DNA of 64,000 bases from Alkalihalobacillus sp. BA299 (lineage in GTDB: Bacteria > Bacillota > Bacilli > Bacillales > Bacillaceae_F): assembly GCF_017745675.1 (NCBI RefSeq), contig NZ_JAFLJM010000001.1:186001-250000 (forward strand), given 5' to 3'. A program made the translations under genes and the position numbers. Under the pieces are notes generated by a model, which was not told where the DNA came from, did not search any database, and was given only the letters and a program-made list of their open reading frames with translations. How positions within the stretch are numbered: position 1 is the stretch's first letter; every line of letters begins with the position of its first letter. Below, one piece after another: positions 53,620-62,640 of this stretch.

Positions 53620-55317
53620 ATGAAGTCTCCAGGAGGAGTAAGAGCTAGTCAATTAATTACAACATTTGGGCCAGGATCAATAGTAGATTTTAGAAGTGAT
53701 TCAGTAATGATTATGGGGCTAGATAAATGGAGCAATCGACCTGAAGATTACCATATTGTTCAAGAACCGAGGTTACAAACTCGACTTAATGTTTCGTCAT
53801 TTCGTCAACCGCGTTCAATTGGAATTAAAGGAGGAATTCCTGCTATTTCTTTTCCGAAATATAGAGTTTGTAGTGACTGTAATGCATTAAGGTTGGACTT
53901 TCAAAAAGATAGAAAGGGACAATATGTTTGCTCATGTAAAGAAAAAGGTGTTGTTACCTATCCTGCCCGTTTTATATCAGCGTGTACAAACGGACATATT
54001 CAAGATTTCCCTTGGATTGAATGGTGTCATAAAGGGGGAGATGTATGCCCTAACCCTAACCTACGTTTAATTACGAGAGGACAAAGTTCCACATTAGATG
54101 ATATTGTTGTACGATGTAGTTGTGGTGCCAATAATCATTTAGGGGGAGCCTTAAAAAAAGGTGCATTTTTAAAGATTGATGTTGGGTGTAGAGGACATAG
54201 TCCTTGGTTAGGGAGAACCGAAAATTGCAAACGACCTGCTAGAGGATTACAGCGCGGGGCGTCTAACGTATATTTTTCATCAACAATTAGTGCGTTATCT
54301 ATACCTCCTTGGACTGATGAAGTTCAACAGTTGGTAAGTAGTAAATGGAATGATATTATCGGAAATATTGAGGAAGATGGGATAGAGGGACTTAAATTTG
54401 GGTTGAAATACTTATTTCCTAAAAGAGATAAAGAAGAACTGGAACAAATATATAAAGCTATTATTGACCAGTATCGTATGTCTCAAAAAGGTACTGACAT
54501 TCATTATGAAGAATGGAAGGCATTCCAAGACACCAAGAAAGTTACGAAACATTTTCATATTGAAGAAGAAGAAGTCCATTCATCTATTACAAAGTTTGTA
54601 GCACGTATTGTTCTTGCTCACCGGTTACGAGAAGTTAGGGTTTTAAGAGGGTTTACGAGAATTGATTATCCAGATCCATATGATACATCTGAGGTAGGTT
54701 ATTCGAAACTTTCCAAAACGGATAAAGATTGGTTCCCAGCCGTAGAAGTGTTAGGCGAAGGAATTTTTATCCAATTAAATGAAAATTCATTAAAAAAATG
54801 GGAGAAAAAAGTTAATGACCACGGTAGATATAAATCATTGTTGGAAAGGTACCAAGACTGGAGGCTAGAAAAAGGATGGAAAGAGGATGATAAATTTTCA
54901 TCCAGATTTATTCTTTTACATTCTTTATCCCATGCAATAATTCAAGAATTATCACTTTCAAGTGGATATTCATCTAATTCAATACGAGAAAAAATTTACG
55001 CAAGTCCAGATATGTGTGGCATCTTACTTTATACTGCGTCTGCAGATTCAGACGGTTCACTTGGTGGAATTATTCAACAGGGAAGAAAAGATCAGTTTAA
55101 TAAACTATTACATCAAACTATTAATCGAGCCAAGATTTGTTCATCCGATCCATTGTGTAGTGAAAGTGAAAACTTAGTAGAAAACAGTTTAAACCTTGCT
55201 GCTTGCCATGCTTGTCAGTTGGTTGCTGAAACATCATGTGAGTGGTCTAACCGATTGTTAGATCGTCTATCATTATTCCAATCAGAAGAAAATGAAATAG
55301 GATTTTTTGAATTGTAA
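53620..55317 (+). CDS. drmB: DrmB-like DUF1998 protein
   Basis: A 565-residue DUF1998 protein, the DrmB partner of DrmA-type helicases. It starts with GGVRASQLITTFGPGSIVDF, typical of DrmB. Zinc-type cysteines are visible in VCSDCNALRL (about 86), CSCKEKG, SACTNGHIQDFPWIEWCHKG and VVRCSCGANNH. The DUF1998 core lies near the C-terminus: LLHSLSHAIIQELSLSSGYS, then GILLYTASADSDGSLGGI, and the closing cysteines in CSSDPLCSES and LAACHACQLVAETSCEW. DUF1998 proteins accompany helicases in several defence systems and have no proven catalysis. Spacing of 5 bases before and 18 bases after shows one operon. Confidence 0.88.
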   Translation: MKSPGGVRASQLITTFGPGSIVDFRSDSVMIMGLDKWSNRPEDYHIVQEPRLQTRLNVSSFRQPRSIGIKGGIPAISFPKYRVCSDCNALRLDFQKDRKGQYVCSCKEKGVVTYPARFISACTNGHIQDFPWIEWCHKGGDVCPNPNLRLITRGQSSTLDDIVVRCSCGANNHLGGALKKGAFLKIDVGCRGHSPWLGRTENCKRPARGLQRGASNVYFSSTISALSIPPWTDEVQQLVSSKWNDIIGNIEEDGIEGLKFGLKYLFPKRDKEELEQIYKAIIDQYRMSQKGTDIHYEEWKAFQDTKKVTKHFHIEEEEVHSSITKFVARIVLAHRLREVRVLRGFTRIDYPDPYDTSEVGYSKLSKTDKDWFPAVEVLGEGIFIQLNENSLKKWEKKVNDHGRYKSLLERYQDWRLEKGWKEDDKFSSRFILLHSLSHAIIQELSLSSGYSSNSIREKIYASPDMCGILLYTASADSDGSLGGIIQQGRKDQFNKLLHQTINRAKICSSDPLCSESENLVENSLNLAACHACQLVAETSCEWSNRLLDRLSLFQSEENEIGFFEL

Positions 55318-55335
55318 GAAGTAGTAGGAGTGAGA

Positions 55336-58086
55336 ATGATGAATGTCCGTCAAAAATCAGGCCCAGTTTACAGTAATGTTAGTTTAATAAAACGTGCCCT
55401 TTTCCAAAGTCCAAAAGGGAAACTACCTTTCCATGAAATACTGGTTTTTGTTAATAATAATTGGACAAGTGGACCTTCTAATTCTCTTCCTATTGATCAA
55501 TTAGTAGGTATGGCCCTAAATGCACCTAGGTCTTTTTTTGAGGAAGATGAAAATGGCTTGTGGGGAGTTAAATACAATATTGATCAACGTTTAGATGAAA
55601 TATATCAAATTGCTCATCAATTAAAGCAACCATTTTTAGTAAAAGATTTTATTAAAAAATTCTCGTATAATATCAAAGCTAATGAGCTTGTTCAAGGTCT
55701 ACATAGTGATATTAGATTTACTGATGTAGGAAGTTACTGGCTGCTTTCGGAATGGGAATTAATAAACGACCTTGTTTTTGAATATATGCAAAAGATAAGA
55801 CTATCGACAGCAAAACAGAGTGAGATTGTCTCCGTTGTACGGTTAGAGTATCAGCTGGATGAGTATAATACTATCTTTGCTCCACATATTGATAACCGAT
55901 TTCTTGTCAAAAAGAACCATATTCAGATCGAACTTGAAGAAGAAAATGAGGAAAATTTTGAAATTATTATTCCAGTTGAAGTAAAGGAAGAAGTAGCTAG
56001 ATCAAGTGTATTAATTTTTCAACAAATTAGAAATTCAAATGATGAAGTTAGAACGAGGGATATTATTCCTGAAATTTTTAATATTAAGGCCAATAATCCA
56101 GCATTTAAGATTTATTATGCAGCAGTCGAGGAGTTTTTGGCTTTACATAATGAGTTTATCTGTATTGCAAAAGGCCGGTGGATATTTAATCAAGCCGCAC
56201 CAGCACTTGATATTGAAAGCACAATTTACCCAACTTATTCTGTAAAGAACTCTGTTCCTACCATTAATAATCTTAATTTACTTATGGCACAAAGTGAACA
56301 GGAAAATTATATACAAGGGACTTCAAAATTAATAGGAGATATTGATACATCAAAAGAAACAGAGACTTCGATTAATTCAACCAATAAGAGTAATAATCTT
56401 ATAGGATATTCTATCATTTCCTACTTTGAGAGAATTAAAGGCTATTTACAAATACCGTTTGAAATCAGTTATTTTTTTAAAGCTAAAGAAACGAATAAAG
56501 GGAAAATTGAAATCATTATTGATGGTTTTACCTATGACTGTTGGTGGGGAAAAAAAGATAATCGCTTTTATTTTTATGGAAATGGTATTTATGACTTTTT
56601 CTCAGATTACCTGATTGAGCCAGGACATAGATTAAGAATTGAGCTAAAAGAAAACCAAGTAAAAGTTGATGGAGTAGGAATTGACGAACGTTATGCATCT
56701 GAGCAAGCCAGATATTTAGATATTGGGAGATTAGTAGAAGAGAGTAGGAAAGTTAATAAGTCAATTTTTACCCTCATTTGTGAAATATTATCTACATACC
56801 CTTCAGGAATGCACTGGACAATGTTAGTCGACAAAGTATCTAAAGTTCGAACAACTACCAAAAATACTGTCTACAACCTCTTAAGTAAAAATGAATGTTT
56901 CCAACCTGTCGTTGATAAAAAGGGTTATTGGAAATTAAACATTAGAAAGCTATCTAGATTTTATGTTGATGAGGAAGATAAACAAGTAGAAGTTATCGAA
57001 GAAGAGTGGAATGAAAAAGAAGAAGAAGCTGTTCCTATAGATGCAAAAAAATCTTTTACTGAAAATCCTGATAACTCTAATGAAACAACAAAAGATCAAT
57101 CAAAATTAATTGAAATGATCTTTGATGAATATGATACTGAAGATTATGAAATACCTAGCCTTTGGTCAATTTTTTACAAATGGTCAAAAGAACAGAAAAA
57201 TGTACGGTTTCAAAATGTAGCAGAAGAGAGTAAAAATAAAGAAGAATTAATTGAAAATATTACAAATGCTTATTCTGAAATGCTTTGTAATGTCGCTAAA
57301 TCAAGAGCAACATATTCCATTGATAGAATGGATTTAGTTCAAGAGGGTTTTTTTGGATTGCTAAAAGCGATAAAAAAATTTGATGGCTCTCATTCATTTG
57401 CACATTATTCTAAAAGGTGGGTTCTTAGTAAAGTTCTTAGATATATTGATGACCAGCAAAACCTTATTAGGCAGCCTGCGCATATGGTTGAAAAAATTAG
57501 AGGTTGGGAGAAACTGGTTAATGATACTTTGTTACTAAAAGGACGTTTTCCTACAAAAGAAGAATGTCTGGATGCAGGGTTAGGTAATGGTATTGAACTT
57601 AATGCTTTTTTAAGACGACAAGACTACGTGACATTTGAACAATTTTCAATGTACTTAAGAAAGCAGAAGAACGAATGGGAACAAATTGATAATCAACTGT
57701 TAATTCCTTGGTATGCTGCTGAATTAATAGATGAAAAAACATTCAAATATTATTATGATAATAATATAAAACTGAAATATCAACGATCTTATTTGGATTT
57801 TGAGGAAGACTCAGATTTGTTATGGGGAAGTTTATTAGAGTTTAGTTATGATCAAAAGGACCTTCGATTAGAATTAGAGAAGTTATTAAATCAATTGGAT
57901 AATCGTGAACGTGAAATGGTGATGATGAAATACGGTTTTATGGACGATATTGAACATACACTTGAGGAAATAGGGAGAAAATATAACCTTACTCGGGAAA
58001 GGGTAAGACAAATTATAAAAAACGCACTAGCAATTTTACTTAAATCAGCAATAAAAAATGATCTAGCTACCTATTTAGATGATTAA
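55336..58086 (+). CDS. 916-aa protein with C-terminal sigma-70 regions 2, 3 and 4
   Basis: A large protein, third in the drmAB-like operon. Residues 1-475 hold several helical and strand modules without a known motif, and about 480-540 form a winged helix (ILSTYPSGMHWTMLVDKVSK, then KKGYWKLN) that resembles the N-terminus of the DrmA-like protein. An acidic linker (about 550-605) follows. The C-terminal 280 residues are sigma-70-like: region 2 (MDLVQEGFFGLLKAIKKFDG about 665-684, HYSKRWVLSKVLRYIDDQ about 686-705, LIRQPAHMVEKIRG about 708-721), region 3 (GRFPTKEECLDAGL) and region 4 (LDNREREMVMMKYGF, then HTLEEIGRKYNLTRERVRQI about 874-893). It resembles primary sigma factors rather than ECF types. 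ATG 55336 was chosen by spacing to TAGGAG. I know of no described DISARM component like it. Confidence 0.8.
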   Translation: MMNVRQKSGPVYSNVSLIKRALFQSPKGKLPFHEILVFVNNNWTSGPSNSLPIDQLVGMALNAPRSFFEEDENGLWGVKYNIDQRLDEIYQIAHQLKQPFLVKDFIKKFSYNIKANELVQGLHSDIRFTDVGSYWLLSEWELINDLVFEYMQKIRLSTAKQSEIVSVVRLEYQLDEYNTIFAPHIDNRFLVKKNHIQIELEEENEENFEIIIPVEVKEEVARSSVLIFQQIRNSNDEVRTRDIIPEIFNIKANNPAFKIYYAAVEEFLALHNEFICIAKGRWIFNQAAPALDIESTIYPTYSVKNSVPTINNLNLLMAQSEQENYIQGTSKLIGDIDTSKETETSINSTNKSNNLIGYSIISYFERIKGYLQIPFEISYFFKAKETNKGKIEIIIDGFTYDCWWGKKDNRFYFYGNGIYDFFSDYLIEPGHRLRIELKENQVKVDGVGIDERYASEQARYLDIGRLVEESRKVNKSIFTLICEILSTYPSGMHWTMLVDKVSKVRTTTKNTVYNLLSKNECFQPVVDKKGYWKLNIRKLSRFYVDEEDKQVEVIEEEWNEKEEEAVPIDAKKSFTENPDNSNETTKDQSKLIEMIFDEYDTEDYEIPSLWSIFYKWSKEQKNVRFQNVAEESKNKEELIENITNAYSEMLCNVAKSRATYSIDRMDLVQEGFFGLLKAIKKFDGSHSFAHYSKRWVLSKVLRYIDDQQNLIRQPAHMVEKIRGWEKLVNDTLLLKGRFPTKEECLDAGLGNGIELNAFLRRQDYVTFEQFSMYLRKQKNEWEQIDNQLLIPWYAAELIDEKTFKYYYDNNIKLKYQRSYLDFEEDSDLLWGSLLEFSYDQKDLRLELEKLLNQLDNREREMVMMKYGFMDDIEHTLEEIGRKYNLTRERVRQIIKNALAILLKSAIKNDLATYLDD

Positions 58087-58095
58087 AATAAAAGA

Positions 58096-58137
58096 GAAGG
58101 AAAAACCTAGATCCAAGGTTATTCCTTCCATTTTTTA
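58096..58137. terminator. Bidirectional terminator between operon and methyltransferase
   Basis: GAAGGAAAAACCT pairs with AGGTTATTCCTTC with one mismatch, flanked by an A-rich run on the left and ATTTTTT on the right. It lies between convergent genes. Confidence 0.85.
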
Positions 58138-59304
58138 ATTCAATACTTCTAATTTATTTCTTTCACTTTGAAGGTATGGTTCTAATACTGATATCATATT
58201 TTTTGCTATTAACTCTACAATTGGAACGGTTACAGAGTTACCAAATTGTCTATATGCTTGTGTATCAGATACAGGAATAATGAATTCTTTTGGAAAACCT
58301 TGTAATCTAGCGCATTCTTTAGGAGTCAATTTCCTAGGGTTATTTCCTTTTTGTTCTATAAGGATCTCACTGCCATCTTTATAGTATCTAGCACTAATAG
58401 TATTTGTATACGGACTATCAGCATTAAAAAGTGAAAATCCAAATCCATTACCTTTCTTCTTGTGTTCTTCTTTTCTTCTAAGGTGACCTTGATAAAGTCT
58501 ATCCGATATAGTGTATTTTTCGTTTACTTTTTCTTCAAGAATTGAACCAACTCGTGTTGGTATGTTAGTTGGTTTTGGAAATTTAAATGGAATTTCTGGC
58601 CCATTAATGCAGTTATGAAATCCCACAATAAAAATACGTTCTCGATTTTGTGGAATACCGAAGTCTGCTGCTCTTAAGACCTCGATATGTAGAGTATAAC
58701 CTAATTCATCTAGTACTTGTTTAATTTTTTCTAATGTTTGTCCTTTATTATGACCGCGTAACTGTTTTACGTTTTCTAGTAAAAACGCTTTTGGTCGCTT
58801 AGTTTCTAGTATTTTTGCAATATGGAAAAATAATGTGCCCCGTGTATCCTCAAACCCTTTTCTTAACCCAGCTTGGGAAAATGGTTGACACGGAAATCCT
58901 GCTAAAAGAATATCGTGTTCTGGTATAGAGTTTACATCGATTAATGTAATATCTCCTTCAGGAACTTCTCCAAAGTTGGCTCGGTATGTTTTACATGCAA
59001 ATTTATCCCATTCAGATGCGAAAACAGATTTACCTCCTTGATTTTGAAATGCTAGTCTTATACCACCAATTCCAGCGAATAGATCTATCATTTTAAATTT
59101 AGGGTTTTCAGGAGCTGGGAATGGTGGTTCTTCAGGGAAATTAAGAATGGCTTGAAGTTCAATCGGGGATGGTTCAGTCTCTTCATTTTCCCATCTACGT
59201 ATTGTACGATCACCGTTTTTTCCCATGCCTAGTGCATCAGCAAATTCCTTTTGAGTCATATTTAATATTTCCCGCTTTGATTTTATTTGTAAAGATACTT
59301 TCAT
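58135..59304 (-). CDS. C5-cytosine DNA methyltransferase with N-terminal HTH
   Basis: A 389-residue 5-methylcytosine methyltransferase. Residues 1-50 form an XRE-type HTH (NMTQKEFADALGMGKNGDRT, then IRRWENEETEPSPIEL), which in enzymes such as M.EcoRII and M.SsoII binds the operator of their own gene. Motif I is DLFAGIGGIRLAF (about 73-85), motif IV GFPCQPFSQAG (catalytic Cys near 139), motif VI LLENVKQL, motif VIII QNRERIFIVGF and motif X QFGNSVTVPIVELIAKN. All are intact. The target sequence cannot be read. It is divergent from the McrB-like/LlaJI-like pair, as expected for a restriction-modification locus, and convergent to the drmAB-like operon. A C5 methylase (drmMII) is also a regular DISARM part. 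Confidence 0.93.
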   Translation of the reverse strand: MKVSLQIKSKREILNMTQKEFADALGMGKNGDRTIRRWENEETEPSPIELQAILNFPEEPPFPAPENPKFKMIDLFAGIGGIRLAFQNQGGKSVFASEWDKFACKTYRANFGEVPEGDITLIDVNSIPEHDILLAGFPCQPFSQAGLRKGFEDTRGTLFFHIAKILETKRPKAFLLENVKQLRGHNKGQTLEKIKQVLDELGYTLHIEVLRAADFGIPQNRERIFIVGFHNCINGPEIPFKFPKPTNIPTRVGSILEEKVNEKYTISDRLYQGHLRRKEEHKKKGNGFGFSLFNADSPYTNTISARYYKDGSEILIEQKGNNPRKLTPKECARLQGFPKEFIIPVSDTQAYRQFGNSVTVPIVELIAKNMISVLEPYLQSERNKLEVLN

Positions 59305-59348
59305 TCTAGCACCCCATATGTGTATTTTTGAGGTTTGATTGTCCTCTT

Positions 59349-59409
59349 ATTGACACAACAATACCAAACATTTATTCGTCTGTCAATCATGCTAATATAT
59401 AGATATAAT
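59349..59409. promoter_or_regulatory. Divergent promoters of methyltransferase and nuclease, with inverted-repeat operator
   Basis: Minus strand: TTGACA (59386-59381), 17 bases, TATTGT (59363-59358) drives the methyltransferase. Plus strand: TGTCAA (59381-59386), 17 bases, TATAAT (59404-59409) drives the nuclease pair. The two -35 boxes coincide. ATTGACA (59349-59355) and TGTCAAT (59381-59387) form an inverted repeat whose right half covers that shared box. The HTH of the methyltransferase is the likely ligand and would set the balance of both transcripts. Confidence 0.65.
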
Positions 59410-59485
59410 GGAAGGAATAGTATATTAGTAGTTTCATCTGTCTACTATATAAGTAAAAATAACTATATATGTTCTGGAGGTTATT

Positions 59486-61123
59486 ATGATTCTTAGAGAC
59501 TTAAATGAATTAGCGAATAGCTCAAGAGAGAATTATCGAACTCAATTTATAAATGAGGATTTTAAGCTTACTAGAGATTTTAAAGAATTATTTGCTAGTG
59601 TCTTAAAAAGTAGAAATGCAGAAATACGGTATTTAGATCATTCGGCAGAGATTAGTATTAGTTCTGGAAATAAAATCTTTTGTCCTAATCAATGGTTTTA
59701 CATTTCAACATTTGTCGTTGATTATACTATGGAGCTAATTAAATATAAGGAAAAATTAGAGCAAATTTCACAGATAGATAATTATTCAATAACAGGATTC
59801 TGGGATAAAATTAAGTCCCTTAAAGGTAAAGATATTGATCAACAATTCCCTGAAATTAAAGAGGCAATTTATAATTTTTTCGAAGAAGAACAACAAAGTG
59901 CAGAATATCTATGTAGATTTATTACAGATTATGAGTGGTGGTACGGTAGCAAAACAGTCGATAGAACAGACTTTCATGTATCACCTATACTTCACCTCCT
60001 AGGTCTTGTAAATGTGAGTCAATCCTATGTCGCTTACATTGTGTTTTATATGGCATCTAATGATCAATTATTAGAAAGTGCGTTAAGGTTACAAGAACAA
60101 GAGTTTCGTCATAACACAAATACTGCTGGTGAAAATCTAATTGTGTATGGAGCACCTGGAACTGGCAAAAGTAGATACTTGGAAGATAATTTTTCTAATA
60201 CAACACGAGTAGTGTTTCATTCAGAGTATTCTTATTTTGACTTTGTAGGCAGTTATAAACCAGTCCCATTGTACAAACCTATTTCCTTAAACATGGGAGT
60301 TGCTGAACCAATGCAACTTTATAGAATAAATGGGGATGAATTTCAACGAGGTGAGCCGGTCATTGACTATCAATTTGTTGCTGGTCCATTTATAAATGTA
60401 TTAATAAAAGCAGTTCTAAATCCAGAAAGTAAGTACACTTTACTTATTGAAGAAGTTAATAGGGCTAATGCACCAAGTGTTTTTGGAGATATATTTCAAT
60501 TGTTAGACCGGAAAAGCGATGGAAGAAGTCAATATAAGATAAGCCCAAATGAGGATCTAAAAAATTATTTAAGTTCTATTCAAAACGTTAGATTTATTTT
60601 TGAAGAAGGGTTATTTATCCCAGGAAATATGAATATTGTTGCAACAATGAATAGTGCTGATCAAGGTGTGTACGTACTTGATTCAGCTTTTAAAAGACGT
60701 TGGAAGTTTAAATACATGGCAATAAAGGAAAGTGGCTTTTCCCATGAAAATAGTTTAGTGAGATATGCTGGTGTGGATTATAAATGGAGAATATTATTGA
60801 CTGCTATAAACAACAAGCTTAAAAACTTAGATGTGAACGAAGACCGTCTTATAGGACCATATTTTATTAGCCCAGAAGAAATTGGAGATACTAGTAGTTT
60901 TGCTTCAAAGCTGTTGATATATCTTTGGGACGATGTTGCAAGGTATAAGAGAACGGAATTATTTAGTGAAGGTATTAGAACTTACTCAGAACTAGTTTCA
61001 GCTTATTATAATAATTTAGATGTATTAGAAATTAGGAGTGATTTAGAAGAATTATTAGAACAAGAAGTGGAAGCACTAGAGGAAGAAGTGGAATTAATAC
61101 AGGAAGATATAAGTGTAGAGTGA
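59486..61123 (+). CDS. McrB-like AAA+ restriction subunit (LlaJI R1/BsuMI type)
   Basis: A 545-residue AAA+ protein. The N-terminal 200 residues are unrecognised and probably bind DNA. Walker A is VYGAPGTGKSRYL (about 219-231), Walker B TLLIEEVNRANAPSVFGDIF (about 318-337), and the McrB-type GTPase element is VATMNSADQGVYVLDSAFKR (about 385-404). The C-terminus is acidic. GGAGG precedes ATG 59486. In LlaJI and BsuMI such a subunit works with a LlaJI-family nuclease and C5 methyltransferases. Here both are present next to it. No lesion is seen. Confidence 0.88.
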   Translation: MILRDLNELANSSRENYRTQFINEDFKLTRDFKELFASVLKSRNAEIRYLDHSAEISISSGNKIFCPNQWFYISTFVVDYTMELIKYKEKLEQISQIDNYSITGFWDKIKSLKGKDIDQQFPEIKEAIYNFFEEEQQSAEYLCRFITDYEWWYGSKTVDRTDFHVSPILHLLGLVNVSQSYVAYIVFYMASNDQLLESALRLQEQEFRHNTNTAGENLIVYGAPGTGKSRYLEDNFSNTTRVVFHSEYSYFDFVGSYKPVPLYKPISLNMGVAEPMQLYRINGDEFQRGEPVIDYQFVAGPFINVLIKAVLNPESKYTLLIEEVNRANAPSVFGDIFQLLDRKSDGRSQYKISPNEDLKNYLSSIQNVRFIFEEGLFIPGNMNIVATMNSADQGVYVLDSAFKRRWKFKYMAIKESGFSHENSLVRYAGVDYKWRILLTAINNKLKNLDVNEDRLIGPYFISPEEIGDTSSFASKLLIYLWDDVARYKRTELFSEGIRTYSELVSAYYNNLDVLEIRSDLEELLEQEVEALEEEVELIQEDISVE

Positions 61124-61152
61124 AAAATCGGTAACCATGGTGGGATGAGTTA

Positions 61153-62475
61153 ATGGAACTAAAACCAGTATTGAATACCTTCGTTGAATTTAAAGATTAT
61201 AAAAATATTTTTCCAAGTGAATTTGTCAATCAGATGTTAAATAGAGAGATATGTAGTTTAGTAGGAAATAAGATTAAGTTTAAAGTAACGGGGCTATTAA
61301 TTTATAACAATACATTTATTATTATTTTTCCTAAAAGTCATAAAATTCCGAAGGTGGAGAAAGATCTAAAAGAAAACATTCAGATACTATTATCGGTGTT
61401 AATCAAGTACAAAAATAGTGCCCATTTATCTCTAGAGGAAGTAAACTTATTAGGTGGAAATAATGGAGGTAATACTGAGAGTATCATTACAGCTTACAAT
61501 CTAATCAATGATTATATAAATAACGGTATACTCATGAAGGAAATGAGAATAACTTCTGAAAAATATAATGGAAATACAAATTGGTCAGCAACAATTAACA
61601 AGAAAAATCCACTTTTTACTGGAAAGTCTGTTATATATACAGAGACTGTTTCAAGAAAGACGGTTAGGGATCGGCAGAATTTACTAATTAAACTACACGA
61701 GTATTGTGTCTATAAAAGTGTTGAAAAGTATGGTTGGTTACTTGGAATACCTTTAGAATTAGGAAAAATTGAGATGCCTTGTGATATTAGATATGCTATG
61801 AACTTTCTACAAATCGAGTTAAATAGTACTTTTGTAGAGAGAGAGCTAATTGTTATTCAATTGATTAAAGACTTTTTATCGGGGATTGAGCTTATAAACA
61901 ATGAAGCAAAACTTGAAGTGCTGGCTACACCATATTTTTATTTAGTTTGGGAAGCTATTTGTAGTCAAATATTTAAAAATCAGTATAAGAAATTAAGACA
62001 GACAATTCCAAGACTTAAATGGGAAATTGAAAGTAATGCTGCTGTGAAACCGCAACGGCCAGATATAATGTTTTTAAATAAACAGAAAATGTATGTCTTG
62101 GATGCTAAGTATTATAATACTGATATGAATTTACCCGGATGGCATGATGTTGTAAAACAATTGTTTTATGCTTCAACAATTTTTAATCATATTAAATCAG
62201 AAAATTTCAAGTCAAACGACCCCATAATAAAGAAACAAACGAAGTGTATTAAAAAGGTAGAAAATGCCTTTTTATTTCCGACAAGTGATGAAGTGGCTAT
62301 AAAATATATAGGAAAAGTAAATATTGAGAATAACGATGAGTTTGATAGTATAAAGGCTTATAAAATTAATACATTATTGGCAATGAAATGTTATATTCGT
62401 AAAGTAGAATATAATTTTGTTAAGACACTTATTGATGATCTTGATTATAGAGAAAAAAATGTTACGTTAAGTTGA
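61153..62475 (+). CDS. LlaJI-family restriction endonuclease subunit
   Basis: A 440-residue protein with the layout of LlaJI-type (YdjA-like) nucleases. Its N-terminal 230 residues are unrecognised except for VSRKTVRDRQNLLIKLHEYC. The PD-(D/E)XK site lies near 300-325: AAVKPQRPDIMFLNKQKMYV, then LDAKYYNTD, giving Asp and Asp-Ala-Lys. The segment HDVVKQLFYASTIF resembles the McrC C-terminal helix. The gene starts 29 bases behind the AAA+ gene with GGTGGGATGAG upstream. It should be the cleaving subunit of the restriction complex. Confidence 0.8.
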   Translation: MELKPVLNTFVEFKDYKNIFPSEFVNQMLNREICSLVGNKIKFKVTGLLIYNNTFIIIFPKSHKIPKVEKDLKENIQILLSVLIKYKNSAHLSLEEVNLLGGNNGGNTESIITAYNLINDYINNGILMKEMRITSEKYNGNTNWSATINKKNPLFTGKSVIYTETVSRKTVRDRQNLLIKLHEYCVYKSVEKYGWLLGIPLELGKIEMPCDIRYAMNFLQIELNSTFVERELIVIQLIKDFLSGIELINNEAKLEVLATPYFYLVWEAICSQIFKNQYKKLRQTIPRLKWEIESNAAVKPQRPDIMFLNKQKMYVLDAKYYNTDMNLPGWHDVVKQLFYASTIFNHIKSENFKSNDPIIKKQTKCIKKVENAFLFPTSDEVAIKYIGKVNIENNDEFDSIKAYKINTLLAMKCYIRKVEYNFVKTLIDDLDYREKNVTLS

Positions 62476-62640
62476 ATTTTGTTTCACGACCAGTAGTGTT
62501 TGAATGCTGGTCTTTTTAATTCATTAAACAGGAAGCTAAGGGACAGCAAGAGAACCGCCGTGTACCTTCGCCGAGACCCCGTTCCTCTCGACAAATCTCG
62601 GGTTATTACAGTGACATTTTTTACAGTTTATTTGGTTCTA

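Noticed and set aside
50096-59304. A complete classical DISARM system
   Set aside because: Only DrmA-like, DrmB-like and a possible methyltransferase are present. No DrmC (PLD) and no DrmE or DrmD is seen next to them; the PLD domain at 40860 belongs to a helicase fusion, not to DrmC.
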